A DNA stretch of 64,000 nt from Lentinula raphanica (GCA_027919835.1 JANVFP010000052.1:1-64000); one strand, 5' to 3'; counted from the first letter of the stretch, positions 1-11,998 are shown. Translations and numbers: made by a program. Notes: generated from the letters alone by a model not told the origin.

Positions 1-998
1 GTCCTTAAGTACTTCTACGAATAGATCTGTAGCCAATTTACTATTTTATGGAATAGATCTATAGATTTGAGAGAACGGAGTCCGAGATCTGATACAAATA
101 AGGAAGATAGGACGAGAAACGATACAAACACCAGAGAAACAGAGAGTAAAAAGGATAAAAACAAGTAAAATGTCCATTTCTGGGGGTCCTTCGTCGAGAT
201 CTAGTTGCCTGACCTTCGAATCCGGACCTGGTCTGTGCGTCCATCCACATGCTGGTGGTTAAAGGGCACGGATAAGCTCCTGCACAGGTAACTCAAACGT
301 TTCCTCATTTGATTCCGCTATGTGAACGGTTGTATGCCTCTCCAACTGAATGGGAGTACATATAAAGGGGGGAAACCTGTCCCAATAGGTTCGTTTGGCT
401 TCTAGCTTTCCAACGATATGCATATATCGAATAGATCCAGAGGTTTAACAATGGTGAAGTCGAAAGATCTACCCTTGCAACACTCCTGGTCAAAGCTGTA
501 CATCTCAGGCGTCTATTTCCCATTTAGGAAACGTCCACATGTAACTGGGATGATACACTTTGGTTGTTTCTCCGTTTAGTCACATTCCTGCGACCTGATC
601 CATCCCGAAACTCGATCTAAGTGAACAGATCTGTTGAGTCTGGGCCTTGAATAATCCATCCCCACTGGTAATACGAATAGATCTATTGGTTCTAAGCTCG
701 TCTCGGTGCAGTATCATACTCAGTTGGCCGTTAGGCGTTGAAACTAAGTTGATAATCCCTTGATAGCTCATATCAGAGGTGGCTTTGTCTTGAAGGACTC
801 CCCGACCAAGGGACTCGAGTGTTAACTCTTATTATTCGTCAGGATGTGTTTCCTGTCTGGATCTGACGTCCTGGCATTAACATGATACAAGTTTGACTGT
901 CAGCTCGGGCTCACTACAGTCCTTTAGTACTCTACAAGGCTCTAATCGTTAAAATTAGGCCATTGCATGCCTGCACGCAAAATGGGCGTATTATCGCT
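1..998. other. Unassigned sequence left of the gypsy fragment
   Basis: I see no supportable gene here; the reading frames are short and resemble nothing I know. The motif GAATAGATCT or a close variant recurs near 21, 51, 430 and 673, which suggests old repeat DNA. Recognisable reverse transcriptase coding begins abruptly near base 999, so the 5' part of the retroelement (5' LTR, gag, protease, start of RT) is absent or too decayed to see. Confidence 0.5.
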
Positions 999-1291
999 CA
1001 TGCTTATCATCTCGTTCGGATCGCCGACGGAGATGAATGGAAGACCACGTTCCGAACCCGATATGGTTCTTTTGAATGGCTGGTCATGCCGTTTGGTCTT
1101 ACCAATGCTCCTGCTGCGTTTCAACGTTTCGTCAATGATATCTTTGCTGACTTACTCGATGTCTGTGTTATAGTCTATCTTGACGATATCCTCATCTACT
1201 CCGACGATCCAACGGCGCATGAGGAGCATGTCAAAGAGGTTCTTCGACGTCTTCGCAAACACAAACTTTTCTGCAATCCGGCGAAATGTGA
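999..1291 (+). pseudogene. Reverse transcriptase fragment of the gypsy pol
   Basis: This frame contains the RT palm: the [10 protein letters not shown] segment, the [14 protein letters not shown] block and the YLDDILIYS active site with the catalytic Asp pair. It ends in the NPAKC segment that precedes the next conserved RT block. Upstream of about 999 the expected RT start is not recognisable. At 1292 the frame runs into the inserted palindromic element and stops a few codons later. The continuation lies beyond the insertion, from about 4025. Confidence 0.93.
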
Positions 1292-4022
1292 CAGCTGATA
1301 CTGTAAAACTTTTGTAAAAAGCACCGATGAGTTATCGGGTACCTATTGCAAAAAGTTGTGATGACCCGGAGGGGGTCCCGGAAATGGCCCCGGGGGGTGG
1401 TCAGGCCTGTCACTACCTGTCACATATGGCTTTGGGTAATTAATAATCATCCAGATATTAAATAAGCAGTACATTTTCAAAAAAACCCGAAAATTCATAA
1501 AAATTCATAAAAAACCTAAAATGGCCTGATTAGGTCAGATCAGGATATGTAAGCAAATGACCTCATATGATAAAAAATAGTGTAGGGTCAATCTAGGTAC
1601 TAAAAATAGCCCAAAAAATCACTAAAAATGCAAAGAATATTTAGGTATGGTATAGAGCCTATTGCAGGTCCAGGCACATCAAAATTACCAAAAAAGGAAA
1701 AATTTGATCATGATCTCATCTTGTAGCAAAAAATCTGAAAATAATCCTAAAAATAGTCAAAAAATTCAGGGGTGCCTTGTTGGCCCTGAAAATGCAAAAT
1801 AAAAAAAAATACGCGACAAGTGTAAAAATTTTCATCACTCCAAATCATTCCAAATCCACTATACAGTCAGTATATATGATGTATATGCTATATTTAGCAT
1901 CCTAGTACCTTTATTGGGCTAAAAATAGAACTTGATCTCATCTGATAGCAAAAGATCTGAAAAAATCATAAAAAATACTCAAAAAATTCAGGGGTGCCTC
2001 ATTGGCTCTGAAAATGCAAAATAAAAAAATTTACACGACACAATTGAAAAACAACATCACTTCAAATCATACCAAATCTACTATACAGTCAGTATATATC
2101 ATGTATATACTATTTTTAGCACCTCTAGTACCTTCAATCACTGAGTATAGCTTAGGCAATGAAAATACTCAAAACAGTGTTATCAGTCACTATACTTAAC
2201 ACACTTAACAGTCAAAAAGTCGGAACAATGTTACTTTATATATATAACACACTCATTGTTATACTATAACACACTTATAACAACGAGTTTTGGGTGCTTA
2301 TGGGTGCTTATTTGGTGTTTTTGAGTCGAAATTCATTAATAGCACACTCAATAATTTTTGTCTGGGCTTTATACTGTGTCAGGATGTTGTCTATATCATA
2401 CTCCTCCAGATACAATTCAGAGAACTCGAAAATTCAACCTGTGGGGCTGGCTATATTGTGATCTATTGAAATATAACAGTGTTTTATGTAAATGTCAATG
2501 CATACACCCATGTTATGAAGTCAAACTGCTACTGGGTCATGAAAAGAGTCATCCTACAACCTATTCTATGCTAACTCTATGTGATACATCCAAGAGATCT
2601 GTAATGGGGGTCATTGAATATGACATGTATTGTGACATGTAAGTGTAGACATCTATAGTGTACATGAAACATGTACATGTATATCACAGAGTTCAATACT
2701 CATAGTGAGTATCTGAACCATGTTCAGACACTTCTAGTAGACTATGGGAGTGATCCCCTCATGAACCACCATCAGTATACTTGCATTACATGGACATATG
2801 CATTGACATTTATATAAAACACTGTTATATTTCAAAAGATCACAATATAGCCAGCCCCACAGGTTGAATTTTCGAGTTCTCCGAATTGTATCTAGAGGAA
2901 TATGATATAGACAACATCCTGACACAGTATAGAGCCCAGACAAAAATTATTGAGTGTGCTATCAATGAATTTCGACTCAAAAACACCAAATAAGCGCCCA
3001 TAAGCGCCCAAAACTCGTTGTTATAAGTGTGTTATAGTATAACAATGAGTATGTTATGTATATAAAGTAACATTGTTCCGACTTTTTGACTGTTAAGTAT
3101 GTTAAGTATAGTGACTGATAACACTGTGTTGAGTATTTTCATTGCCTAAGCTATACTCAGTGATTGAAGGTACTAGAAGTGCTAAAAATAGTATATACAT
3201 GATATATACTGGCTGTATAGTGGATTTGGTATAATTTCAAGTGATGTTGTTTTTCAATTGTGTCATGTAAATTTTTTTATTTTGCATTTTCAGAGCCAAT
3301 GAGGCACCCCTGAATTTTTTGAGTATTTTTTATGATTTTTTCAGATCTTTTGCTATCAGATGAGATCAAGTTCTATTTTTAGCCCAATAAAGGTACTAGG
3401 ATGCTAAATATAGCATATACATCATATATACTGACTGTATAGTGGATTTGGAATGATTTGGAGTGATGAAAATTTTTACACTTGTCGCGTATTTTTTTTT
3501 ATTTTGCATTTTCAGGGCCAACAAGGCACCCCTGAATTTTTTGACTATTTTTAGGATTTTTTTCAGATTTTTTGCTACAAGATGAGATCATGATCAAATT
3601 TTTCCTTTTTTGGTAATTTTGATGTGCCTGGACCTGCAATAGGCTCTATACCATACCTAAATATTTTTTGCATTTTTAGTGATTTTTTGGGCTATTTTTA
3701 GTACCTAGATTGACCCTACATCATTTTTTATCATATGAGGTTATTTGCTTACATATCCTGATCTGACCTAATCAGGCCATTTTAGGTTTTTTATGAATTT
3801 TTATGAATTTTCGGGTTTTTTTGAAAATGTACTGCTTATTTAATATCTGGATGATTATTAATTACCCAAAACAGTAAATATATGCCATATGTGACAGGTA
3901 GTGACAGGCCTGACCACCCCCCGGGGCCATTTCCGGGACCCCCTCCGGGTCATCACAACTTTTTGCAATAGGTACCCGATAACTCATCGGTGTTTTTTAC
4001 AAAAGCTTCACTGTATCCTGTG
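1292..4022. mobile_element. 2.73-kb near-palindromic (foldback-type) element
   Basis: The element is flanked by a direct duplication AATGTGA (1285-1291 and 4023-4029), which reads as its target site duplication. The two ends are inverted copies. Aligned without gaps, the termini read CAGCTGATACTGTAAAACTT and CACAGGATACAGTGAAGCTT, followed by near-identical sequence through CACCGATGAG. The inverted match then runs for about 1.2 kb into each side, leaving a central part of about 270 bp (roughly 2516-2785). I find no transposase or long coding frame, so it is probably non-autonomous. A damaged relative lies at 9170-10235. Superfamily is uncertain: a 7-8 bp duplication fits several DNA transposon groups. 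Confidence 0.88.
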
Positions 4023-4029
4023 AATGTGA

Positions 4030-6334
4030 ATTCGGAATTGACACGGTTGAATATCTTGGGTATATTCTCTCCCCCGACGGACTTTCCATGGCCGAGGACA
4101 AAATCAAGGCTATCATCGATTGGCCGACGCCAAGGAAGGTTAAGGACATCCAGTCCTTCCTAGGTTTTGCAAATTTCTATCGTCGTTTTATTCACAATTA
4201 CAGTGATATTGTCGTTCCGATGAACCGACTCACTCGGAAAGATACTCCATGGGTCTGGACTTCGGAAGGTCAAGATTCCTTCGATACGCTTAAGCACACT
4301 TTCACTCATGCCCCTATTCTTTCTCATTGGGAACCTGATAAACCTCTTATTGTCGAAACAGATGCGTCGGATTATGCTCTAGCAGCTATTCTATCCATCG
4401 TCGGCGCCGATGGAGAAATTCATCCGGTGGCCTTCCTCTCTCGCACTTTCCATTCTGCCGAATTGAACTATGACACTCATGACAAGGAATTGCTAGCTAT
4501 CTTCGAAGCTTTTAAAGCTTGGCGGCATTACCTTGAAGGTTCGGGCACTCCGATCGACGTTGTTACTGATCACAAGAATCTGGAGTACTTCTCCACTACG
4601 AAGATTCTTACCCGACGGCAGGTCCGATGGTCCGAATACCTTCACCAGTTCAACTTCGTTATCTGTTTCCGTCCTGGAAAACTCGGTGCGAAACCTGACG
4701 CTATGACTAGACGATGGGACGTCTATCCCAAAGAGGGGGATATCGGCTACGCGCAAGTTAATCCTCACAATTTTAGACCCATATTCACTAATGATCAACT
4801 CACCACATCACTTTGTGCTACCTTCCTTGAAGGTCCTGTTCTTCGAGCGTCGGTTGTTATGGACTTTGAAGCAGTTCATCAATCGATCCGAGAACATTAC
4901 TCCTCCGACGGCGAAGCGATGGCGGGATTGAAGTTGGTCGATGATCCTTCTAACCTCCGATGGACTATGGGTTTAGATGGTCTCTTGCGTCTGGATGGTC
5001 GAATTTACGTTCCGAACTTCGGAGATCTCAGGTTGCAGATCCTCCGATTCTTTCATGATCATCCTCTGTCTGGCCACTTTGGTCAGAATCGGACTCTCGA
5101 AGCTGTACGTCGTCAATATACTTGGCCAAAGGTACGAGAATTCGTTAAGGACTATGTTTCGTCTTGTACGATTTGCGGTTGGAATAAACCCTGTCGGCAT
5201 CGTCCCTACGGACTTCTCAAACCTCTTCCTGTGCCTTCTCGTCCTTGGGATTCAATCTCAATGGATTTCATTGAACAACTTCCTGACTCCAACGGCTACA
5301 CCGCTATCTTGGTCGTAGTCGACTGTGCTTCCAAACAAGCTATCTTCATTGCCTGTGACGACAAAATCACCTCCGAACAATTGGCGCAACTTTTCATTAT
5401 TCATGTCTTCTCTAAACACGGTGTTCCGAATCATGTTACCTCCGACCGAGGATCGGAATTCGTTTCGGTGTTTTTCCAAGCTTTAGGTCAAGCTTTGTCG
5501 ATGGAATTGCACTATACGTCTGGTTATCATCCGGAAGCTGATGGTCAAACCGAACGAGTAAACCAAACTCTGGAGCAGTACATCCGGATCTATTGTTCTT
5601 ATCAACAGGACGACTGGTCATCCCTTCTTCCGATTGCGGAATTTGCTTATAACAACGCTCCTAACGCTTCTACTGGTCTTACTCCGTTCTTTGCTAACAA
5701 AGGCTACCATCCGAACATCACAGTCCGACCGGAGATCGATATTCGTTCCGACTTAGCCAAGGATTTCATTGTTAATCTTGATGAGCTTCATACTTTTCTA
5801 CGTGATGAAATCACTAATGCTCAAAAGAAATACAAGGAACAGGCTGATCGAAAACGAATTCCTCCGCCGGAGTTCTCCGTCGGATCGGAAGTCTTCGTTC
5901 TAGCAAAATACATTAGATCCACTCGACCTACAGCGAAGTTTGCAGAGAAGTATCTTGGACCTTTCACGGTTCTTGAGAAGATCGGCTCTCTCTCATACAA
6001 GATACAACTCCCCGATTATCTTCGTCGCATTCATCCTGTATTCCACGTCTCACACCTCGAACCCTCCTATCCGAATCCGAATCCGAATCGGACCCAAACA
6101 CCTCCACCTCCAATCGAGGTTGAAGGTGAAGTTGAGTACCTCGTTGCTGAAGTACTTGATTCAAAGCTGGACCGTCGGTTCAAACGTTGTCCCCTCCGGT
6201 ACTTCGTTAGATGGTCTGGTTATGAAGGTACCGATGAAGAGTTCTCGTGGGTTGCTGCAGATGACATTCATGCCGACGAACTCATTCCGGCTTTCCACCT
6301 CCGATATCCAGACAAACCCGGACCTTTGACTTAG
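4030..6334 (+). pseudogene. Gypsy pol 3' part: RNase H, integrase, chromodomain
   Basis: This is the open continuation of pol after the insertion. It holds the end of RT (FLGFANFYRRFIHNYS), RNase H (ETDASDYALAAIL, then DKELLAIFEAFKAWRHYLEG and TDHKNLEYF), the integrase HHCC zinc module (HPLSGHFG, then CTICGWNKPC) and the integrase core with its three acidic residues in MDFI, TSDRGSEF and DGQTERVNQ. The protein ends with a chromodomain (RYFVRWSGYEGTDEEFSWV). It stops with TAG at 6332-6334. The first Met in the frame is at 4088 but is not a genuine start, since the protein was originally one pol polyprotein. Confidence 0.94.
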
Positions 6335-6664
6335 CTATGTGTTCAATTTTATATCATTGATTTTACTTCTGTTTTCATTGTTGTACTAACACTACATTTC
6401 GGTGTATTTATTCAACACTCTCGGTATTTATACTGATTGAGTATAAACGCGATGATAGCAAATTGAGCGTTTATATTTTTTCTTAAATTTTTCTAAGTCC
6501 ATCCCAACGGATTTCCGTCGGTCTTATCGTCATTTTCATTACTATATCTACTTTACTATTTTTCTCTCAGTTGGACTTCACAGTTAACAAGTTTTAGTAT
6601 ATACAAATTGGACTTCAAGAAAAAACCAAGAAATTTATATATAACAAGTTTTATTTATTAAGTC

Positions 6665-7931
6665 CTACTCCTCTTCCTCCTCCGAGTCCGATCCCTTCGG
6701 CGCTTCCTTTTCTCCCTCCTGTTGCTCCTCTTCATCTTCCTCTACTCCCAAGGCTTTCTTCATCAAGTGGACAAGAGTTCCTTCGAGGTTGGCAAACCTC
6801 CTCTTGAGTGCTTGAAGGCGTTGGTCCGTCGTACTGGCGGACTCCCGAACCAACTCCAAAATTTCGTGTTGGCCCTGGGCCATGTCGACGAACCCTTCCT
6901 TTAGGGCCTGCAAGTCCTCCTCCAAGTTCGTCATCCTGGAGGAATTTTCGGTGTCCCGTCGACGACCGATCGGAACCTTGGCCTTCCGAGGTTTGGATTT
7001 TCGAACCGGAACAGCAGCGGCAGCGACGGCACCTGACCATGTGCACTGTTGCTTGTTGTCATGGCACGGTTGGCAGGCCTTGGCATTCTTCCGTTTCTGA
7101 GGTACGCAGAGTTCGACTCTTTCGAGTCTCTGGCACCTCTCGCAGGCGTCCTGGTATTTTGGCGAGTCATCTCCGCTCGGACTCGGCTCTCCGTCGTCGT
7201 CGTCGTCTCCTCCCGGATATTCATCGTCACTGGGATTGCCACCAGTGCCGACGTTCTGGCTTTTAGTTAGGAAGATGAAATAAAAAGAAGATTAGTAACT
7301 TACCACGAAAGGAATGAAAGGGAACTCCGGGACATACCTTACAAGACGGGATGGACCCGCTTCTCCCATTGTCTCCGTCGGAGACGCTCTAGTAGAGGCA
7401 TTCTACAAAGAGGTTAGTGTTAGTAGAGAGAACGGACCTAGTACTCACCGAGGTTCTGGAAAACTGACGAAGTCGAGCAGCTCGAAGCTGCTCTGACGAC
7501 GGTCCCTGACCGGAGTCAGCGACTTTGGCTTTCTTCGCCTTGCCGGCTTTCTCCTCCTCTGCTTTCCTCTTCTTCCCTTCCTTTACCTTCCGTCGGCGTT
7601 CCGCCTCTGCTGCTTCCTCCGCTTCGCGTTGGAGTCGTTCCTCCTCCGCTTTGCGTGCAGCTTCCTCTTCCTCTTTCTTCTTCTCCTCCGCTTCCTCCGC
7701 TTCACGACGGCGTTGATTTTCCTCCCTCCGCTGCTGCATTTCTTGCAGGGCCGCCTCCTCCTCCTCGGCTTCTCGTCGTCGACGTTCGGCGGGCGTTTCA
7801 AGAGTCGGTTGGAGGAATATCTGAAGTTCTTTCTCCCTGCCGACGGCGGTGGTGGTGGTGATAGTGCTGATATTCGGCCTGGGTCTAGACATCGAGGTTG
7901 ATGGGAAATTTTGGCTAAGTCCCTCATTCAC
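6665..7931 (-). CDS. Antisense three-exon gene inside the retroelement (Cys module, coiled coil)
   Basis: This gene lies opposite to pol, between pol and the 3' LTR. By splice signals the exons are 7449-7931, 7304-7402 and 6665-7255 (about 390 aa; an inner Met at 7892 is equally possible). The last intron ends in a CTAAC branch site followed by CAG. Exon 1 encodes a long charged coiled coil rich in Glu, Arg, Lys and Ala. Exon 3 has an acidic Asp run, then a cysteine module (CERCQRLERVELC, then CQPCHDNKQQC), a basic segment, a second heptad-like helix and an acidic tail. The cysteine spacing suggests zinc binding, possibly to nucleic acid. I do not recognise a named family. Similar cysteine modules are, as far as I recall, found in predicted proteins of many agaricomycete genomes. 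Function unknown. Confidence 0.72.
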
Positions 7932-8145
7932 CTTCGGCTTTTATACTTTTGGATCGGCGCATGGACCATGCTACTTTAGGGCCGGTCGATTCGCGTTTGG
8001 ATTTGAGACCACCATCAAAACGTTTTTCCAAATCGGGCACCCCGATTCCATCGTTCTAGAATCGGACCGATGGAGTCATGTGATCGGATCAACCTAGTCA
8101 TCTGATCGTGGTGATGATGTCATCGGCTTTCAAGGGCTCAAGCCT

Positions 8146-8155
8146 AAGAGGGGGA
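8146..8155 (+). other. Polypurine tract of the gypsy element
   Basis: The purine run AAGAGGGGGA lies just before the LTR start TGTTACGATC. This is where the plus-strand primer of an LTR retrotransposon is expected. Confidence 0.8.
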
Positions 8156-8158
8156 TAC

Positions 8159-8745
8159 TGTTACGATCATAATCCTCGGAGCTCCGTCGGAGCTTCACTC
8201 GGCGATTGGACTTAGAGATTTCCTGAATCTCTCTAGTCATGCCTAGCAGTGTCCGCCTTGTCCCTCCTTCCGATTCTGTCGGCACATCGGTCTGGTCTTA
8301 TACTTGATTATGATCTTATTGTTTTATTCTCTGACAGCTCAGCTGACCTTTATATTGATTTACTTTACAATAGCTTATTGTCTTTCTCACCTCCGATGCT
8401 GTAGTACCGAGATGTGTATCGTCTTATTGTACTTTAGATTAGACTGACTATCCGTACAGTATATAAGGAGCTTGTACATACTTACATACCTCAGTTTTAA
8501 TATCAACTGGGATTACCTCGTTAACGTTAACACTCACCTCTGTGCTCCCGGTGTCATCTTGATCGTGGATCATTGCCGACTCCGAACCTCCGTCGGACTC
8601 CGTACACATCGTACTCGTCCTCCTCTGCTCTCTTGGTTGAACACGGTAACGTGGCGAGGGTGTTGCTCAATAACAACACTAACGTTCAACAATCCTCTGT
8701 GTCTCTGATCGGAGCTCCGACTCCGTCGGTGGCACGGTCCTAACA
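8159..8745 (+). repeat. 3' LTR of the gypsy element (587 bp)
   Basis: The LTR starts TGTTACGATC directly after the polypurine tract and ends GGTCCTAACA, so it has the usual TG...CA termini. A TATA-like box (AGTATATAAGG) lies near 8458. Near the end a segment around 8650-8670 (GTGTTGCTCAATAACAACAC) is related to the solo LTR at 12177-12925. No matching 5' LTR is present in the window. Confidence 0.87.
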
Positions 8746-9060
8746 GTAATGTATATCATACTCAATACACTGAACACACTCAACAATGAAAAACCTCAGA
8801 ACAGTGTTCATATGTGTTATACTTAAAACACATAATACACTTAACAATGAAAAGTCTCGGAACAATACTAATGTATATCATACTCAACATATTTAACACA
8901 TTTAACAATGAAAACCCTCAAAACAGTGTTCATGTGTGTTATATAAAACACATAATACACTTAACAATGAAATGTCTCAGAGCAATACTAATGTATATCA
9001 TGCTCAACACACTTTACAATGAAAAAAGTCGGAACAGTGCTCATGTGTATTATATTTGAT
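8746..9060. repeat. AT-rich tandem repeat, about 115-120 bp unit
   Basis: A unit built around CAATGAAAA, CAGTGTTCATGTGTGTTAT, ACACATAATACACTTAAC and AATGTATATCAT recurs with starts near 8787, 8905 and 9017, giving about two and a half units. Parts of the unit also occur inside the palindromic element (around 2160-2290), so it probably derives from that family. Confidence 0.7.
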
Positions 9061-9169
9061 ACACTTCATCAATTAATATAACACACTCAACAATCAAAAA
9101 TCAGAGTAGTGTAATCACTCATAACACATATCATACTGAACACACTTCATCAGTAAAAATAACATACCT

Positions 9170-10235
9170 TTAATAGGACATTGTTATACTATAACACACA
9201 TATAACAACGAGTTTTGGGCACTTATGGGCACTTATTTGATGTTTTTGAGTCAAAATTCATTAATACCTAACTCAATTATTTTTGTGAGGACTTTCTGTT
9301 GTGTCAGGATGTTGTATACATCATACTCCCCTAGATACAATTTGGAGAACTCAAAATTACAGCCTGTAGGGATGGCTATATCATGATCTTTTATGATTTA
9401 ACAGTGTTTTGGGTAAATGACAATACATATGACCATGTATTGCATAGATACCAAAGCTGTCTCATGGGGAGAGCACTCCTACAGTCTACTAACAGTGTAT
9501 GAACATGATTCAGATACTCACCATGACCATTGGACTCTGTACTATACATCTACATATTTCAATTTTCATGTATATCGGTGATATGTATACTTGCATGTAA
9601 CTACAGATGTCATACTCAATGACTCCTATTGTAAGTCTCTTGGCTTTATGACACAGAGTAAGCATAGAATAGGTTGTAGGATGTCTCCTTTCATTGCCCA
9701 GAAGGAGTTTGACTTCATAACATGGATGTATGCACTGTGACTTACACAAAACAGTGTAAAATCATAAAAGATCATCATATACATCAGGAAAAATACCTTG
9801 GGCCCAGAGAGCCTAAAGACACCCCCAAAAGCTTAGGCTTCCCAGGCTTCCCAGAGATTCTCAAAGATTTCCAAAGATTTTCAAAGCAACTCAGGTAAGC
9901 CAGAAGACATAAGGTTGACTTAAAATCATTTCAAGAACTTGAAAGTGCCTGAAATTTTGGGGGTGTCTCCAGGCAACCTGAGCCTAGATAGATTTTCCTG
10001 ATGTATCCAGCTCTATAGGCTGTATTTTTTGGTTCTCCAAATTGTATCTAGGAAGGTATGATATAAACAACATTCTGACACAATATAAAGCCCACATAAA
10101 AATTATTGAGTATGTTATCAATGATTTTCAACTCAAAAACACCAAATAAGCGCCCATAAGCGCCCAAAACTCATTGTAATATGTGTGTTATAGTATAACA
10201 ATGTTCCATTATAGGTGTGTTATACTTACTGATGA
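9170..10235. mobile_element. Damaged second copy of the palindromic element family
   Basis: The left part (9178-9420) matches the inner left arm of the element at 1292-4022, including the GTTATACTATAACACAC and CAACGAGTTTTGGGC segments. The right part (10030-10210) is the inverted partner. The centre (about 9500-9750) is related to the centre of the first copy but in the opposite orientation. The outer arms and termini are missing. A 222-bp CATCAG element (9782-10003) is inserted in the right half, so this copy is older than that insertion. Confidence 0.8.
9782..10003. mobile_element. CATCAGG short inverted-repeat element, copy A
   Basis: The copy is 222 bp, with ends CATCAGGAAAAATACC and the inverted TAGATAGATTTTCCTGATG. 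It is nearly identical in sequence to copy B (15514-15737) and close to copy C (63278-63501). It is flanked by TA on both sides and has no coding capacity. Joining the flanks restores the expected inverted partner of the host element nearly exactly, which supports the boundaries and a TA target duplication. Confidence 0.88.
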
Positions 10236-10279
10236 AGTGTGTTCAGTGTGATAAGTATAATGAGTGATTACACTACTCC

Positions 10280-11434
10280 ACATCAGCAAAAATGTTCTGT
10301 GCTCGGGGCTACCCAACATAGATCTCAAAGAATTTCAGGTTGCCTGGGGTCTCTAGAGTCTTCAGTGTCTTTGGTGTCTCCTGAGACACCCCCAAAACCT
10401 AAAGCCATCAGAGTTTCTTGAATGTCTTTCAAAATCTCTAAATATCTTTGGATATCTTTGAAAATCTTTGAATATCTTTAGAAATCTTTGAATATCTCTG
10501 AGGATCTCTGAAAATCTTTGAGAGATATTTAGATATTTTTCAAAGACTTTCCAAAGCTCTTTAATGAGTTCAAAGAATCAAAAAATTATTCAATCATTTT
10601 TACTTCATCATATAATACTCTATCTATTGCTTTTAAGCCTTTTATATTGACTATATCTACTAACACTCATATATTATGATATACTGTATTTGAACTTGAT
10701 AACTATTAATTTCAGAACACATTCTAATTGTATGTATCATAATATATTATTACAATCATTATATATGTATAATGTTAACAAATATACTAATAGATAACAA
10801 TGTATATAGTATATGTTATTATAGCTATATTCAGATTTTGACCTGGTGAAGTTCTTTTTGATTGTATACAGTCTACGGTGGCAGGTCATGTGACCACCTA
10901 TATTATTGACAACTGTGAGTTGTAATATTTTAACTGATATCTACACTATATTACTACACTATACTATCTTCTAGATGTTAAGATGCAATAGTATCTTATT
11001 TCATATTCAATATCTCAAATTTCAGATTTCTGAAAACACTCAAAGTCTTCGGAGAAGCTCAAATATCTCTCAAAGATGTTCAAAGATATTCAAAGATATT
11101 CAAAGATATTTCAAAGATATTTAGAGAACATGAAAAATCTCAAGAAATCTTTAGAATATTGAAAAAACCTAAGCAACTCAGAGTATTCAAGCTCTCTAGA
11201 ATATCTGAAGAGCTCAGGTTATTCCCAAAAACCTGGAGCATTTCGAAGATATCTGAGTTACCTTTGAACAACCCAGAAACAATTCTAAAGAATTTCAAGG
11301 AAACCAAATTTTAAGTCCTTTTCCCAAAGAGTTCTGAGAGTTTAGATACTTTAAACTATTTGAGAGACTTTAGATTTTTGGGAAAATCTCTGGTGTCTTT
11401 GAAAGACCTCTGATCAGGGGTATTTTTCCTGATG
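10280..11434. mobile_element. CATCAG long non-autonomous element, copy D
   Basis: It starts CATCAGCAAAAATGTTCTG and ends GGTATTTTTCCTGATG. A second copy lies in inverted orientation at 61540-63159, with matching ends and matching interior (for example the CTACCCAACATAGATCTC segment and the GTCATGTGACCACC segment). The interior is AT-rich and contains local runs of an AAGATATTC-type unit near 10430-10520 and 11060-11110. I find no transposase frame, so it would depend on enzymes encoded elsewhere. Confidence 0.82.
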
Positions 11435-11754
11435 TAATAAGTGTAATGACTGATAATCCTGCTCTGAGCTTTGGATTGTTGATAAGGTACAGTTAGGTGT
11501 GTTATAGATATTGATGAAGAATTTAAATGCAAGTTTTTTAAATGTTAAATGATGGAAGTATCATGCATGTATTGAGAATAGCATGCAGTAATGCAGATCT
11601 GAGTTCTTTCACTGTTAAAAGTGTTAAGTGTATTGAGTATGACACATATCATTATTCTTCCAATTTTTTTAATTGTTAGGTGTATCAATTGTTACTACTG
11701 TGTCAGATTTTTTGATGTCAAGAGCAGAGGGTGTGTGTGAAGTAGGCACTATGG
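11435..11754. other. Repeat-derived spacer, no gene seen
   Basis: AT-rich sequence between two CATCAG elements. I find no supportable coding frame or RNA gene. Confidence 0.5.
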
Positions 11755-11998
11755 CATCAGCAAAATCACTTCTGGCCTGGAGTCTCTAAGAGACTCCAGG
11801 CATACCCCCCTTTTCCTACAGGCTCTAGAGTCTCTGAGAGAGCCTGAGAGACTCTAGAGAATTTGAAAAGACATTCAAAGAAACTTCAAATTTCCTCAGG
11901 GTGCCTAGAAACTCTTAGAGACTCTAGAGCCTGTAGGAAAAGGAGGGGTATGCCTGGAGTCTCTTAGAGACTCCAGGCCAGAAGTGATTTTGCTGATG
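11755..11998. mobile_element. CATCAGC short inverted-repeat element with about 80-bp arms
   Basis: The element is 244 bp and starts CATCAGCAAAATCACTTC. Its last 80 or so bases are the inverted copy of the first, with only a few mismatches. Each arm itself contains a perfect small palindrome (GGAGTCTCTAAGAGACTCC), so the arms can fold twice over. It has no coding capacity. Confidence 0.86.

Larger units (their letters stand above)
999..8745 (+). mobile_element. Ty3/gypsy chromovirus, 5'-truncated, with nested insertion
   Basis: An LTR retrotransposon remnant. In order it shows part of the reverse transcriptase, RNase H, integrase with an HHCC zinc module and DDE core, a C-terminal chromodomain, a long 3' region carrying an antisense gene, a polypurine tract and a 3' LTR. 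The chromodomain places it with the chromoviruses, which are common in fungi. The coding sequence is broken inside RT by a 2.7-kb insertion (1292-4022) and it lacks gag and a visible 5' LTR, so it cannot be autonomous. After the break the pol frame is open for more than 2 kb, which suggests the damage is fairly recent. Confidence 0.93.

Noticed and set aside
2358..2943. Similar open frames (MSGLYTVSGCCLYH...) on both strands of the palindromic element as a gene
   Set aside because: They are the same sequence read on the two inverted arms, with no conserved domain and no codon signal; they follow from the palindrome.
7525..7927. Plus-strand frames opposite the antisense gene (Ser/Phe/Leu-rich)
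   Set aside because: They mirror the Glu/Arg codons of the minus-strand coiled coil and lack splice structure.
10430..11110. AAGATATTC-type runs as a CRISPR-like array
   Set aside because: The units are short and irregular without unique spacers, they lie inside a CATCAG element, and the organism is eukaryotic.
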